64,000 nucleotides of DNA, taken from assembly GCF_001895005.1 (NCBI RefSeq), contig NZ_BCXH01000024.1, positions 22,552 through 86,551 of the forward strand, written 5' to 3'. The notes beneath the pieces are model-generated. The model was given only the letters and a program-made list of their open reading frames with translations. It searched no databases and had not been told where the DNA came from. Source of the stretch: Rhodococcus yunnanensis NBRC 103083 (GTDB taxonomy: Bacteria > Actinomycetota > Actinomycetes > Mycobacteriales > Mycobacteriaceae). This document shows positions 8,434-17,816 of this stretch, in pieces. The position numbers and the translations under genes were made by a program. Numbering within the stretch: position 1 is the stretch's first letter; every line of letters starts with the position of its first letter.

Positions 8434-9336
8434 TCACCCGACCTCGACGACGACCTTGCCGCTCGCGTGGCCGGTTTCGACGAGTGCCAGCGCCTCGCCC
8501 GCGCGATCGAGGGGCAGCAGGTGATCGATGCGGGGCCGCAGAACTCCTGAGGCGACCAGCTCGGCGAGCCGCGTGAAGGCGTCGGTGCTGCGATCGCGAA
8601 CCACCCCCGATCCGCCGAGCGTGCCGGCGAGCACCGGATCGGCAACGCTGACGATGGCCGCACCGGTCTTCACGCGCGCGGCTGCGGCCCGCAGCACCTC
8701 TCCGCCGACGAGGTCGAAGATGCCGTCGACGGTGTCGATCAGGTCGGCGAATCCCTCGCCGGATTCGACGAAAGTCGCGCCGAGGCTTTCCACCCAGTCC
8801 TTCTTCCCTGCACTGGCCACCCCGATGGTGTCGATGCCGTCGGCGTGCGCCAATTGCAGTGTCGACGAACCGACACCGCCGCCCGCACCGAGGACCAGGA
8901 GCCGGTCGTTCTTGCGCAGAGCCAAACTGTCCAGCGCGTCGTAGGCGGTACCCGCGGCGACGGGCAGAGTGGCGGCTTCGGCGAAGCTCACGCTGTCCGG
9001 CTTGTGTGCGGCACTCGACGCGTTCAGCACCGTGTACTGCGCGTAGCCGCCGTGACCGGATGCGGTCGCCCCGAATACCTCGTCTCCGACGACGAAACCG
9101 TCGACGTGGGTTCCTACCTGCACGATGGTTCCGGACACTTCACGCCCGAGTACCGCTGGCAGAGACGTCTGCACGGTGTCCTTGCGGTTGCCCGACCTGA
9201 CCTTCCAGTCCGCGGGGTTCACTCCGGCCGCGTGTACTGCGACGAGCAGCTGTCCCTGCCCTGGGTCCGGGATCGGGATGTCGAGAAAATACTCGGTTTC
9301 GGGGCCACCGTACTCGCTGAATCCATACGCGATCAT
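8434..9336 (-). CDS. NADP-dependent zinc-less alcohol dehydrogenase (quinone oxidoreductase type)
   Basis: A medium-chain dehydrogenase/reductase of 300 residues. The N-terminal GroES-like domain shows YGFSEYGGPETEYF, GVNPADWKVRSG and LGREVSGTIVQVG; the nucleotide-binding domain has LLVLGAGGGVGSSTLQLA. The zinc-binding Cys/His set of classical alcohol dehydrogenases is absent, which places it with the NADPH quinone reductases. The start ATG at 9336 aligns with the usual family N-terminus; an ATG at 9354 is also possible, and the frame continues much further upstream without family similarity. It is 56 bp ahead of the HNH-type gene. Substrate unknown. Confidence 0.86.
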   Translation of the reverse strand: MIAYGFSEYGGPETEYFLDIPIPDPGQGQLLVAVHAAGVNPADWKVRSGNRKDTVQTSLPAVLGREVSGTIVQVGTHVDGFVVGDEVFGATASGHGGYAQYTVLNASSAAHKPDSVSFAEAATLPVAAGTAYDALDSLALRKNDRLLVLGAGGGVGSSTLQLAHADGIDTIGVASAGKKDWVESLGATFVESGEGFADLIDTVDGIFDLVGGEVLRAAAARVKTGAAIVSVADPVLAGTLGGSGVVRDRSTDAFTRLAELVASGVLRPRIDHLLPLDRAGEALALVETGHASGKVVVEVG

Positions 9337-9523
9337 GCATCTACTGTGCCTCATTGTCCGTTTTCGAGGTAACCGGATGGGCACCGAGGTCCATTCCTTG
9401 CACCCTCGGGCGGGACACCGCGCGCACTCCGGCAGAAGTGGAGCGCCATGCCCACAGGGGGATTTTCGTGCCTGGTCGGATGCTCGCTCGATCGATGTCG
9501 CAACGCCCTGATTGGATGGAGCA

Positions 9524-12346
9524 ATGCTGCACGGTCTCTGGTCTCCGAGCTCGGGGCTGATGCTGTGGGACGACGAGCTCTCCACCGGAGATGAACCGGA
9601 GCTACCCGCCGCGCATGCTCGGGCCTTGACCAGGGCTTTTCGTGCTCGCGCGACGGTCGCCTTCCCCGCGGCCGGTGGCGGCGCGACCACCGCGCAGATT
9701 CCGGCCATCGCGCTTGCTCCGACGGAGGCCGCAGAACTGTTGTTGAGGACGCCGGCGTCGCACGGAGCGATCTCGGGGGATTTGCGCTACCTCGGCCACG
9801 TCGCCAAGGGAATCGAGGCGTGGGCGAAGGCGGGGCGAGTGGTTCCGAAACTCTCGCTCGCCGACGGTCAGTGGTGGCCCCGCTGGACGCTCGTCGGCGG
9901 CGAGCGTCAACGTGCGTGGCTCAGCGAATTGGCCGTCGTCATGCCGCCGGCGCTGCGCTCGGAGGGCAGACCGAGGAGGATCGTCGAGAACGTCGTCGAC
10001 GAGCTCACCGATCCGATCGTCAGATCGATTCTCGGCAAGCCCGATTCGGAGTTCCCGATGTGGGACGCGCTCGTCCTCGACGAACCGTATCTCGACGGCA
10101 CGCAGCAGACGGCGACGCTGCTCGACACGTGGCGGTCGAGCCTGACCGTCGACGAACCGTCGCTCGTACTGCGCCTGCTCGAACCCGACGACGCCGACGA
10201 TGCGATTGCGAACGATGTGATCGACGACGATGCATTCTGGACGCTGCAGGTGTGTCTGCGTTCGGACGGTGAAGCGCCGGTACCGGTTCCGATGAATCGC
10301 CGTGTCGACGCGGGCCTGCTCAGCACGGCCGTCCGCAAACTGGGTGATGCGGTCGCTGCCTACCCGAGGCTCCGTGATCTGCCGACGGACCCGGGCTCGC
10401 TGGACCTTCTGCTCCCGACGTCGGTGGTGATCGACCTCGTCGAACACGGTGCGACGGCGCTGAACTCGGCAGGTGTGACGGTCCTGCTTCCGCGTGCGTG
10501 GACGCGGCTCGATCCCTCGATGCGTCTGCGGGTCGACTCGCCCGGCGTCACCAAGGCCGCCGAGAACAGGGCTGTCGGAATGGACGAACTGGTCTCCTAC
10601 GACTGGCAGTTGCAGCTGGGCGACATGGTGCTGACCGAGGCCGAGATGAGCCGACTCGCCGTGTCCAAGGGGGATCTGGTGCGCCTGCGTGGACAGTGGG
10701 TGATGGCCGACGGCAGCCAGCTGGCCCGCGCGGCGAAATATGTCGCCGAGCACCACGGTGACGGCACGCCGCTCGGCACGCTCGTGCGTGAGATGACCCT
10801 CGCCGAGCCGCCGCCTGCTCCCGTCGAGGAGATTCGGGCGACGGGATGGGCCGCGACGCTGTTGGAGCCGGGAGCCTCGCCCGAGCAGATCCCGTTGCCG
10901 GACGGCGTCGACGCGGTGCTGCGCCCGTACCAGCGCCGAGGGCTGGATTGGCTTGCGTTCATGAGCCGACTCGGGCTCGGCGCCGTGCTGGCCGACGACA
11001 TGGGTCTCGGGAAGACACTGCAGGTTCTCGCGTTGTTGGCGCACGAGCGGAGTCCGAGGCCGACGCTTCTCGTCGCGCCGATGTCGGTCGTCGGGAACTG
11101 GCAGCGCGAGGCCGCCAAGTTCACTCCGGGTCTGCGCGTTCTGGTGCATCACGGGCCAGGGCGAGACCGGGGCGCAGACCTGGACAAGGCCATTGCCGAG
11201 CACGACCTGATCGTCACGACGTACGCCCTGATGTCCAAGGACCGCGCCCAGCTCGCCGAACAGACGTGGCGCCGGGTGGTACTCGACGAGGCGCAGCACA
11301 TCAAGAATTCGGCGACCTCCCAGGCCAGGGCCGCGCTTGCCATTCCGGCCGAACACAAGTTGGCGCTGACGGGAACGCCCGTGGAGAACCGCCTCGACGA
11401 GCTGCGGTCGATCCTGGATTTCGCCAACCCGGGAATGCTGGGTCGAGCGACGGACTTCCGCAAGAGATTCTCGGTGCCGATCGAACGGGAACAGGACGAG
11501 GGCGCGGTCACACGGTTGCGCGCGATCACCTCTCCGTTCATTCTGCGACGCGTCAAGACCGATCCGACGGTAATCTCCGATCTGCCGGAGAAGAACGAGA
11601 TGACGGTGCGGTCGAACCTGACGGCCGAGCAGGCTGCGCTGTACCGGGCGGTCGTCGACGAGATGTTGGCGCAGATCGCCGACAAGAAGGGCATGAAACG
11701 CAAGGGCGCGGTGCTCTCTGCGCTGACGCGGCTCAAGCAGGTGTGCAACCATCCCGCTCACTTCCTGTCCGACGGTTCGCCGGTGCTCAGGCGTGGTCAG
11801 CATCGCTCGGGGAAGATCGGGCTCGTGGAGGACATTCTCGACTCGGTGCTCGGCGACAACGAGAAAGCGTTGCTGTTCACACAGTTCCGTGAGTTCGGTG
11901 AGATCGTCGCGCCGTACTTCGCCGAACGCTTCGGAACCGAGATCCCGTTCCTGCACGGGGGTGTGAGCAAGACCGGGCGTGATCGCATGGTCGAGCGGTT
12001 CCAGAGCGAGGACGGACCGCCGATCATGATGCTCTCGCTCAAAGCGGGCGGTACCGGACTGAACTTGACCGCTGCCAACCACGTCGTGCATCTGGATCGG
12101 TGGTGGAACCCGGCGGTGGAGAATCAGGCGACCGACCGGGCATTCCGGATCGGCCAGCGCAAGAACGTTCAGGTTCGAAAACTGCTGTGCGTGGGGACCG
12201 TCGAAGAGCGGATCGACGGCATCCTGGAGTCCAAGCGGGACCTCGCCGATCTGGCCGTCGGGGCAGGGGAGAACTGGGTCACGGAGATGAACACGGCCGA
12301 GCTGCGGGAGCTGTTCCGCCTCGGTGAGGACGCGGTGGGTGAGTGA
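9524..12346 (+). CDS. SNF2-family DEAD/DEAH-box ATPase/helicase
   Basis: A large DNA-dependent ATPase of 940 residues. The N-terminal half, about 440 residues, is the poorly characterised SNF2-associated region. The motor follows: motif I DDMGLGKT near residue 490, motif Ia LLVAPMSVVGNW, Walker B LDEAQ near 590, motif III LTGTPVENRLDELRSIL, and in the second lobe LFTQF, GGTGLNLTAANHVVHLDRWWNPA and motif VI DRAFRIGQ near 875. All ATPase motifs are intact. The ATG at 9524 is chosen over 9512 because MLHGLW is the natural family start. It overlaps the SWIM-protein gene (TGATG), so the two are translationally coupled. Confidence 0.93.
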   Translation: MLHGLWSPSSGLMLWDDELSTGDEPELPAAHARALTRAFRARATVAFPAAGGGATTAQIPAIALAPTEAAELLLRTPASHGAISGDLRYLGHVAKGIEAWAKAGRVVPKLSLADGQWWPRWTLVGGERQRAWLSELAVVMPPALRSEGRPRRIVENVVDELTDPIVRSILGKPDSEFPMWDALVLDEPYLDGTQQTATLLDTWRSSLTVDEPSLVLRLLEPDDADDAIANDVIDDDAFWTLQVCLRSDGEAPVPVPMNRRVDAGLLSTAVRKLGDAVAAYPRLRDLPTDPGSLDLLLPTSVVIDLVEHGATALNSAGVTVLLPRAWTRLDPSMRLRVDSPGVTKAAENRAVGMDELVSYDWQLQLGDMVLTEAEMSRLAVSKGDLVRLRGQWVMADGSQLARAAKYVAEHHGDGTPLGTLVREMTLAEPPPAPVEEIRATGWAATLLEPGASPEQIPLPDGVDAVLRPYQRRGLDWLAFMSRLGLGAVLADDMGLGKTLQVLALLAHERSPRPTLLVAPMSVVGNWQREAAKFTPGLRVLVHHGPGRDRGADLDKAIAEHDLIVTTYALMSKDRAQLAEQTWRRVVLDEAQHIKNSATSQARAALAIPAEHKLALTGTPVENRLDELRSILDFANPGMLGRATDFRKRFSVPIEREQDEGAVTRLRAITSPFILRRVKTDPTVISDLPEKNEMTVRSNLTAEQAALYRAVVDEMLAQIADKKGMKRKGAVLSALTRLKQVCNHPAHFLSDGSPVLRRGQHRSGKIGLVEDILDSVLGDNEKALLFTQFREFGEIVAPYFAERFGTEIPFLHGGVSKTGRDRMVERFQSEDGPPIMMLSLKAGGTGLNLTAANHVVHLDRWWNPAVENQATDRAFRIGQRKNVQVRKLLCVGTVEERIDGILESKRDLADLAVGAGENWVTEMNTAELRELFRLGEDAVGE

Positions 12347-13098
12347 TGGCCGACTTCAGTCAGTACGGTAAGCGTCGAAAAGTGAAGGGCGGTATCGAGT
12401 CTCGGAACAAGCGCGGGGCTTTCGGGCAGACCTGGTGGGGTCGACATTTCGTGACGGCGATGGAAGAACTCGCCGACCCCGGACGGATTGCGCGCGGCAG
12501 AACGTACGCCCGTGGTGGTCAGGTGCTCAATCTCGGTATCGAGCGAGGGCAGATCTACGGCGAGGTGCAGGGCAGCCAGCTCGAACCGTTCTCGGCGTCG
12601 GTCACGGTCGACCCGCTGTCGAAGGGTGAGGTCGCAGCGCTCATCGAGCGTGTCACCTCCAATCCGGGCATGCTCGCCGAGCTCGCGTCCAACGCGATTC
12701 CGCAGGCATTGGCGTCGACGCTGCTGCCTCATGACAAGGGGCAACTCGATTTCGACTGCTCGTGCCCTGACGACGGGTGGCCGTGCAAGCATGCGGCTGC
12801 GCTCATGTACATCGCGGCCGAGCACATCGACGCGTCCGCGGCGACGATCCTCACCCTGCGCGGGGTGGATCTCGATCAGCTGATCGAGGGGGTCGGCGAA
12901 GCCGAGGTGGATCTCGATCGGGACGACTGGTTCGGTGACGAGATGCCGTTGCCGAATCTTCCCAAGCCCACCTTCGCGGCAGCCGTCGACGATCTCGATC
13001 CGATGGTGCTACGGCGGGCGTTGAGGTCGACCGGCGCCGAGGAGGCCGAGGTCAAGCAGGCTGTGGCCGATCTGGTCGGCTTCTACCACCGGCTGTGA
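12346..13098 (+). CDS. SWIM zinc-finger protein
   Basis: A protein of 250 residues with a SWIM zinc finger, CSCPDDGWPCKHAAAL (CxC...CxH), around residues 142-157; this finger binds DNA or protein. The N-terminus has the conserved FGQTWWGRHFVTAME and RGRTYARGGQVLNL segments of the actinobacterial SWIM family. The C-terminus is acidic and low in complexity. Its ATG shares a base with the stop of the SNF2 gene, and this pairing recurs in actinobacteria, so it is presumably the DNA- or partner-targeting factor for that ATPase. Cellular role is not established. A GTG at 12343 is an alternative start. Confidence 0.9.
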   Translation: MADFSQYGKRRKVKGGIESRNKRGAFGQTWWGRHFVTAMEELADPGRIARGRTYARGGQVLNLGIERGQIYGEVQGSQLEPFSASVTVDPLSKGEVAALIERVTSNPGMLAELASNAIPQALASTLLPHDKGQLDFDCSCPDDGWPCKHAAALMYIAAEHIDASAATILTLRGVDLDQLIEGVGEAEVDLDRDDWFGDEMPLPNLPKPTFAAAVDDLDPMVLRRALRSTGAEEAEVKQAVADLVGFYHRL

Positions 13099-13112
13099 GC
13101 GAGGGGCGGCCG

Positions 13113-13140
13113 TAGACATGCATGGATGTCCGACTATAGG
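13113..13140 (+). promoter_or_regulatory. Candidate promoter of the valine-catabolism operon
   Basis: TAGACA (13113-13118) and TATAGG (13135-13140) are spaced by 16 bp, a fair sigma-A-type promoter. It lies 40 bp before the mmsA ATG and within the only gap ahead of the five-gene operon. Confidence 0.45.
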
Positions 13141-13180
13141 ATGAGCACACTTCACCCCTGCATCTGTTAGGACGGATCAC

Positions 13181-14686
13181 ATGGCTCGCGAACTCACGCA
13201 TTTCATCGGCGGAAAGCACGTTCCCGGAGAGTCGGGCAACTTCGGCGACGTCTTCGACCCCAACACCGGTGAGGTGCAGGCGCTCGTGCCGCTGGCCAGC
13301 GACGCAGAGGTCGAGGCCGCCATCGCCGACGCCGAGCAGGCGCAGGTCGAGTGGGCCCGCTGGAACCCGCAGCGCCGCGCCCGCGTGCTGATGAAGTTCC
13401 TGCAGCTGATCAACCGCGACATGGACGAGCTCGCGCGCCTGCTGTCGAGTGAGCACGGCAAGACCATCGCCGACGCCAAGGGTGACATTCAGCGCGGCCT
13501 CGAGGTCGTCGAGTTCGCCGTCGGCATCCCGCACCTGCTCAAGGGTGAGTACACCGAGGGTGCGGGCGGCGGCATCGACGTCTTCTCGATGCGTCAGCCT
13601 CTCGGCGTCGTCGCGGGCATCACACCGTTCAACTTCCCGGCGATGATCCCGCTGTGGAAGGCAGGGCCCGCCATCGCCACCGGCAACGCGTTCATCCTCA
13701 AGCCGTCCGAGCGTGACCCGTCGGTGCCGCTCAAGCTGGCCGAGCTCTTCCTCGAAGCAGGTCTGCCCCCAGGTGTCTTCAACGTCGTCAACGGTGGCAA
13801 GAACGCCGTCGACGTGCTGCTGAACGACGACCGTGTCAAGGCCATCGGCTTCGTCGGCTCCACCCCGATCGCGCAGTACATCTACGAGACCGCCGCCAAG
13901 AACGGCAAGCGCGCGCAGTGCTTCGGCGGGGCCAAGAACCACGCCCTCGTCATGCCCGACGCCGATCTGGATCAGGTTGCCGACGCCCTGCTCGGTGCTG
14001 CATACGGCTCCGCGGGCGAGCGCTGCATGGCCATCTCCGTCGCCGTCCCCGTCGGCGAAGAGACCGCGGATGCGCTGGTAGCCAAGCTGAAGGAACGCGT
14101 CGCGACTCTCAAGATCGGCCGCTCCGACGACGAGAACGCCGATTTCGGCCCGCTCGTCGGCAGCGATGCTTTGAAGCGAGTCAACGACTACACCCAGATC
14201 GGTATCGACGAGGGCGCCGAGCTCGTCGTCGACGGCCGTGACTTCGTTCTCGAAGGCCACGAGAACGGATTCTTCGCAGGCGCAACGCTGTTCGACAAGG
14301 TCACCACGGACATGCGCATCTACAAGGAAGAGATCTTCGGCCCGGTTCTGATCGTCGTGCGCGCCAAGGACTACGAGGATGCGCTTCGTCTGCCCTCCGA
14401 GCACGAGTACGGCAACGGCGTCTCGATCTTCACGCGCGACGGCGACACCGCCCGCGATTTCACCACGCGCGTCCAGGTCGGCATGGTCGGCGTCAACGTT
14501 CCGATCCCGGTTCCGATCGCCTACCACACGTTCGGTGGCTGGAAGCGTTCCGGATTCGGCGATCTCAACCAGCACGGACCGGACTCGGTGCGCTTCTACA
14601 CCAAGACCAAGACCGTCACGCAGCGTTGGCCGTCGGGCACCAAAGAGCAGGCGTCCAATCACTTCGTCATCCCCAACATGGACTGA
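13181..14686 (+). CDS. mmsA: CoA-acylating methylmalonate-semialdehyde dehydrogenase
   Basis: An aldehyde dehydrogenase of 501 residues that oxidises methylmalonate or malonate semialdehyde with CoA and NAD+ to propionyl-CoA or acetyl-CoA, the last step of valine breakdown. Family features: RARVLMKFLQLI, SSEHGKTIADAKGD, the NAD-binding segment GITPFNFPAMIPLWKAGPAIATGNAFILKPSERDP (split here as ITPFNFPAMIPLW and KPSERDP), and the nucleophile GERCMAIS near residue 285. GGAKNHALVMPDAD is diagnostic for MmsA rather than other ALDHs. The ATG follows AGGACGGA. First gene of an operon with acyl-CoA dehydrogenase, 3-hydroxyisobutyryl-CoA hydrolase, mmsB and enoyl-CoA hydratase. Confidence 0.95.
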   Translation: MARELTHFIGGKHVPGESGNFGDVFDPNTGEVQALVPLASDAEVEAAIADAEQAQVEWARWNPQRRARVLMKFLQLINRDMDELARLLSSEHGKTIADAKGDIQRGLEVVEFAVGIPHLLKGEYTEGAGGGIDVFSMRQPLGVVAGITPFNFPAMIPLWKAGPAIATGNAFILKPSERDPSVPLKLAELFLEAGLPPGVFNVVNGGKNAVDVLLNDDRVKAIGFVGSTPIAQYIYETAAKNGKRAQCFGGAKNHALVMPDADLDQVADALLGAAYGSAGERCMAISVAVPVGEETADALVAKLKERVATLKIGRSDDENADFGPLVGSDALKRVNDYTQIGIDEGAELVVDGRDFVLEGHENGFFAGATLFDKVTTDMRIYKEEIFGPVLIVVRAKDYEDALRLPSEHEYGNGVSIFTRDGDTARDFTTRVQVGMVGVNVPIPVPIAYHTFGGWKRSGFGDLNQHGPDSVRFYTKTKTVTQRWPSGTKEQASNHFVIPNMD

Positions 14687-14689
14687 CGC

Positions 14690-15829
14690 ATGTTCACCTT
14701 GACCGAAGACGAACGCGCGATCAACGAGACGGCCAGGGACTTCGCAGACGAATTCCTGGCCCCCGACGCCGTCGAGTGGGATCAGACCAAGCACTTCCCG
14801 GTAGATGTACTGCGTAAGGCTGCAGGGCTGGGAATGGGCGGAATCTACATCGGCGAGGATGTGGGCGGATCCGGCCTGACCAGGCTGGATTCCGTACGGA
14901 TCTTCGAGCAGCTCGCGACGGGAGATCCGTCCATCGCGGCATACATCTCGATTCACAACATGATGACCTGGATGATCGACACGTACGGCACCGACGAGCA
15001 GCGGCGCCAGTGGGTTCCCGGACTGTGCTCGATGGATCAGCTGGGCAGCTACTGCCTCACCGAGCCGGGTGCGGGTTCCGACGCGGGTGCGCTCAGCACC
15101 AAGGCAGTACGTGACGGTGACGACTACGTGCTCAACGGAGTCAAGCAGTTCATCTCCGGTGCGGGAGCGGCCGATGTGTACGTCGTCATGGTGCGCACGG
15201 GTCAGCCAGGGCCGAAGGGCATCACGGCGATGATCGTGCCCAAGGACTCGGCAGGACTGTCGTTCGGCGCCAACGAGAAGAAGATGGGCTGGAACGCGCA
15301 GCCCACCCGTCAGGTCATTTTCGAGGACGTTCGTGTTCCAGCGGCGAACGTGCTCGGCAACGAGGGCGACGGCTTCCGAATCGCCATGAACGGGCTCAAC
15401 GGCGGCAGGCTCAACATCGCCGCGTGTTCCATCGGCGGCGCACAGAGTGCGCTCGACAAGGCGATTGCCTACCTGCTCGAGCGCAAGGCTTTCGGTGCAC
15501 GTCTGCTCGATTCGCAGGCACTGCAATTCCGTCTGGCGGACATGAAGACCGAGCTGGAGGCGGCACGCACCATGTTGTGGCGTGCCGCAGAAGCCCTGCA
15601 GAACAATGCGCCCGACAAGGTCGAACTGTGCGCGATGGCAAAGCGATTCGCCACCGACACCGGCTTCGAGGTCGCCAACAACGCTCTACAACTGCTCGGT
15701 GGTTACGGGTATCTTGCCGAGTACGGTGTCGAGAAGATCGTTCGCGATCTCCGCGTGCACCAGATCCTCGAAGGAACCAACGAGATCATGCGAGTCGTGG
15801 TGGCTCGCTCGATAGTGGGAGCGGCATGA
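14690..15829 (+). CDS. Acyl-CoA dehydrogenase, probable isobutyryl-CoA dehydrogenase
   Basis: A flavoenzyme of 379 residues. The FAD-binding segments YCLTEPGAGSDAGAL and KQFISGAGAADVYVVM are present, as is the C-terminal QILEGTNEIMR; Glu361 in LEGTNE is the position of the catalytic base. Position between mmsA and the 3-hydroxyisobutyryl-CoA hydrolase indicates isobutyryl-CoA as substrate, giving methacrylyl-CoA. The gene starts 3 bp after the mmsA stop and overlaps the next gene by 4 bp (ATGA). Length is normal for the family. The specific substrate is inferred from operon context. Confidence 0.92.
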   Translation: MFTLTEDERAINETARDFADEFLAPDAVEWDQTKHFPVDVLRKAAGLGMGGIYIGEDVGGSGLTRLDSVRIFEQLATGDPSIAAYISIHNMMTWMIDTYGTDEQRRQWVPGLCSMDQLGSYCLTEPGAGSDAGALSTKAVRDGDDYVLNGVKQFISGAGAADVYVVMVRTGQPGPKGITAMIVPKDSAGLSFGANEKKMGWNAQPTRQVIFEDVRVPAANVLGNEGDGFRIAMNGLNGGRLNIAACSIGGAQSALDKAIAYLLERKAFGARLLDSQALQFRLADMKTELEAARTMLWRAAEALQNNAPDKVELCAMAKRFATDTGFEVANNALQLLGGYGYLAEYGVEKIVRDLRVHQILEGTNEIMRVVVARSIVGAA

Positions 15830-16911
15830 CCGAAGCAGCTGAACCAGAAGTGCTGTTCGAGGTTCGGGGAGGGGTCGGCCGGATCACGCTGAACCGGCCC
15901 AAAGCGATCAACGCACTCAATCATGCGATGGTGCAGCAGATTGCGCCGAAGCTCGTCGAATGGGCTTCCGACGACGCGATCGATCTGGTGCTTCTCGTCG
16001 GTGCCGGTGAGCGCGGATTGTGCGCAGGCGGCGACATCGTCTCGATCTATCACGACGCCAAAGAGGGCGGGTCGGGATCGAAGGACTTCTGGCGCGAGGA
16101 GTACATCCTCAACGCCGCCATCGCGCGGTTCTCCAAGCCCTACGTCGCCATCATGGACGGTGTCGTCATGGGCGGCGGTGTCGGACTGTCGGCGCATGCC
16201 AACACGCGCATCGTGACCGAGCGGTCCAAGATCGCGATGCCTGAGGTCGGGATCGGGTTCATTCCCGACGTCGGCGGCACGTACCTGCTCTCCCGCGCGC
16301 CAGGCGAGTTGGGCACCCATCTCGGCCTCACCACGGCACGGATGGATGCAGGCGACGCGATTGCCGCCGGTTTCGCCGACCACTTCGTACCGTCGGCGAA
16401 TCTCGAGAAGTTCTACGACGCACTCGGCAGCGGATCGTTGTCGGATGCGTTGAGTGAATTCACGACGGATGCGCCGGATTCGGCTCTGGGTGCGGCGAGA
16501 GACTGGATCGACCGGTATTACGCCGCCGACACCGTCGAAGAAATTCTCGAGGGACTGCGGGGCAGTGGAATTGCCGAAGCGGAGAAGGCTGCGTCGGACA
16601 TCGAGTCCAAGTCGCCGGTCTCGCTCAAGGTGACCCTGGCATCGCTGCGCCGTGCCGCGGAGGCGTCGTCGCTCGAGGCTGTTCTGAACGAGGAATACCG
16701 AGTCTCGCTCGCCTCTCTCGAATCGCACGACCTCGTCGAGGGGATCCGTGCGCAGGTGGTCGAAAAGGATCGAAATCCGAAGTGGTCGCCTGCCACGTTG
16801 GCGGACGTCACGCAGGCCGACGTGGATCGGTACTTCGCATCGGTGGGTAGCGCAGAACTCGGGCTGGAAGCAGAGCCCGCGGAACCAAACGGACTGGAGA
16901 AGAACGCATGA
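15826..16911 (+). CDS. 3-hydroxyisobutyryl-CoA hydrolase
   Basis: A crotonase-fold protein of 361 residues, longer than ordinary enoyl-CoA hydratases, which marks the HIBYL-CoA hydrolase group. Visible motifs: VGRITLNRPKAINALNHAM, GERGLCAGGDIVSIY (oxyanion-hole strand), MDGVVMGGGVGLSAHA and MPEVGIGFIPDVGGTYLLSR. The extra C-terminal helices (ESKSPVSLKVTLASLRRA, LVEGIRAQVVEKDRNPKWSP) are also characteristic. It releases free 3-hydroxyisobutyrate, which the downstream mmsB product oxidises. The ATG at 15826 overlaps the preceding stop; the frame extends upstream but only as an antiparallel read-through inside the dehydrogenase gene. Confidence 0.93.
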   Translation: MTEAAEPEVLFEVRGGVGRITLNRPKAINALNHAMVQQIAPKLVEWASDDAIDLVLLVGAGERGLCAGGDIVSIYHDAKEGGSGSKDFWREEYILNAAIARFSKPYVAIMDGVVMGGGVGLSAHANTRIVTERSKIAMPEVGIGFIPDVGGTYLLSRAPGELGTHLGLTTARMDAGDAIAAGFADHFVPSANLEKFYDALGSGSLSDALSEFTTDAPDSALGAARDWIDRYYAADTVEEILEGLRGSGIAEAEKAASDIESKSPVSLKVTLASLRRAAEASSLEAVLNEEYRVSLASLESHDLVEGIRAQVVEKDRNPKWSPATLADVTQADVDRYFASVGSAELGLEAEPAEPNGLEKNA

Positions 16912-17816
16912 GCGAGAAGATAATCGGGTTCGTGGGCCTGGGCCACATGGGCGGCCCGATGGCGGCGAATCTCGTCACGGCCGGGTACACGGTGCAGGGC
17001 TTCGACCTCGTCGAGGCCGCATTGACGCAGGCGAGGGCCGACGGCGTCACGGTTGTCGACTCTGCTGTCGCCGCAGTGGCGGACGCGGACATCGTCATCA
17101 CGATGCTCCCCAACGGACGCCTCGTTCTCGGTCTCTACGACGATCTGCTGGCTGCTGCGGCACCGGGGACGCTCTTCATCGATTCGTCGACCATCGACGT
17201 CGCCGACGCTCATGCCGCACACAAGAAGGTGGCCGAGGCCGGTCATCGCAGTCTCGACGCGCCGGTCTCCGGTGGTGTCGGAGGAGCGGCCGCCGGAACA
17301 CTGACGTTCATGGTCGGTGGATCGGAAGAAGATTTCGCCTCCGCTGCAGCAGTTCTCGATGTGATGGGCCGCAAGGTCGTGCACTGCGGGCCGGCAGGCA
17401 ACGGACAGGCCGCGAAGATCTGCAACAACATGATTCTCGGTGTATCGATGATCGCGATCAGCGAGGCTTTCGTGCTCGGTGAGAAGCTGGGCCTGAGCAA
17501 CCAGGCGCTGTACGACGTGTCCTCGACGGCATCGGGCCAGTGCTGGGCGCTCACGACCAATTGTCCTGTGCCAGGACCGGTTCCCACCTCGCCCGCGAAC
17601 AACGACTACAAGCCGGGCTTCGCGGCGGCGTTGATGGACAAGGACCTCGGACTCGCCGCGAACGCGTTGCGCGACAACGGTGTCGAAGGAATTCTCGGTC
17701 TGCAGGCTGCCGAGATCTACTCACGATTCAAGGAGACTTCCGGCGGCGGTGTCGATGTCGATTTCTCGGGCATCATCAACGACATCCGTGAGCGTTCCAC
17801 TGGAGCTGGCGCATGA
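16908..17816 (+). CDS. mmsB: 3-hydroxyisobutyrate dehydrogenase
   Basis: An NAD+-dependent dehydrogenase of 302 residues that converts 3-hydroxyisobutyrate to methylmalonate semialdehyde, the substrate of MmsA. The N-terminal Rossmann motif GFVGLGHMGGPMAANL, the substrate loop DAPVSGGVGGAAAGTL and the catalytic Lys near residue 170 in GNGQAAKICNNMILG are all present. The C-terminal helical domain ends in KDLGLAANAL. It overlaps both neighbours by ATGA, so the whole pathway from isobutyryl-CoA to propionyl-CoA is translationally coupled. Confidence 0.95.
   Translation: MSEKIIGFVGLGHMGGPMAANLVTAGYTVQGFDLVEAALTQARADGVTVVDSAVAAVADADIVITMLPNGRLVLGLYDDLLAAAAPGTLFIDSSTIDVADAHAAHKKVAEAGHRSLDAPVSGGVGGAAAGTLTFMVGGSEEDFASAAAVLDVMGRKVVHCGPAGNGQAAKICNNMILGVSMIAISEAFVLGEKLGLSNQALYDVSSTASGQCWALTTNCPVPGPVPTSPANNDYKPGFAAALMDKDLGLAANALRDNGVEGILGLQAAEIYSRFKETSGGGVDVDFSGIINDIRERSTGAGA

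Noticed and set aside
9602..12091. 829-codon antisense frame over the SNF2 gene
   Set aside because: Arg/His/Gln-rich antisense shadow of a conserved helicase gene; no ribosome site or family motif.
13052..15526. 824-codon antisense frame over mmsA and the acyl-CoA dehydrogenase
   Set aside because: Same explanation; the plus-strand genes are clearly real and the antisense product is compositionally biased.
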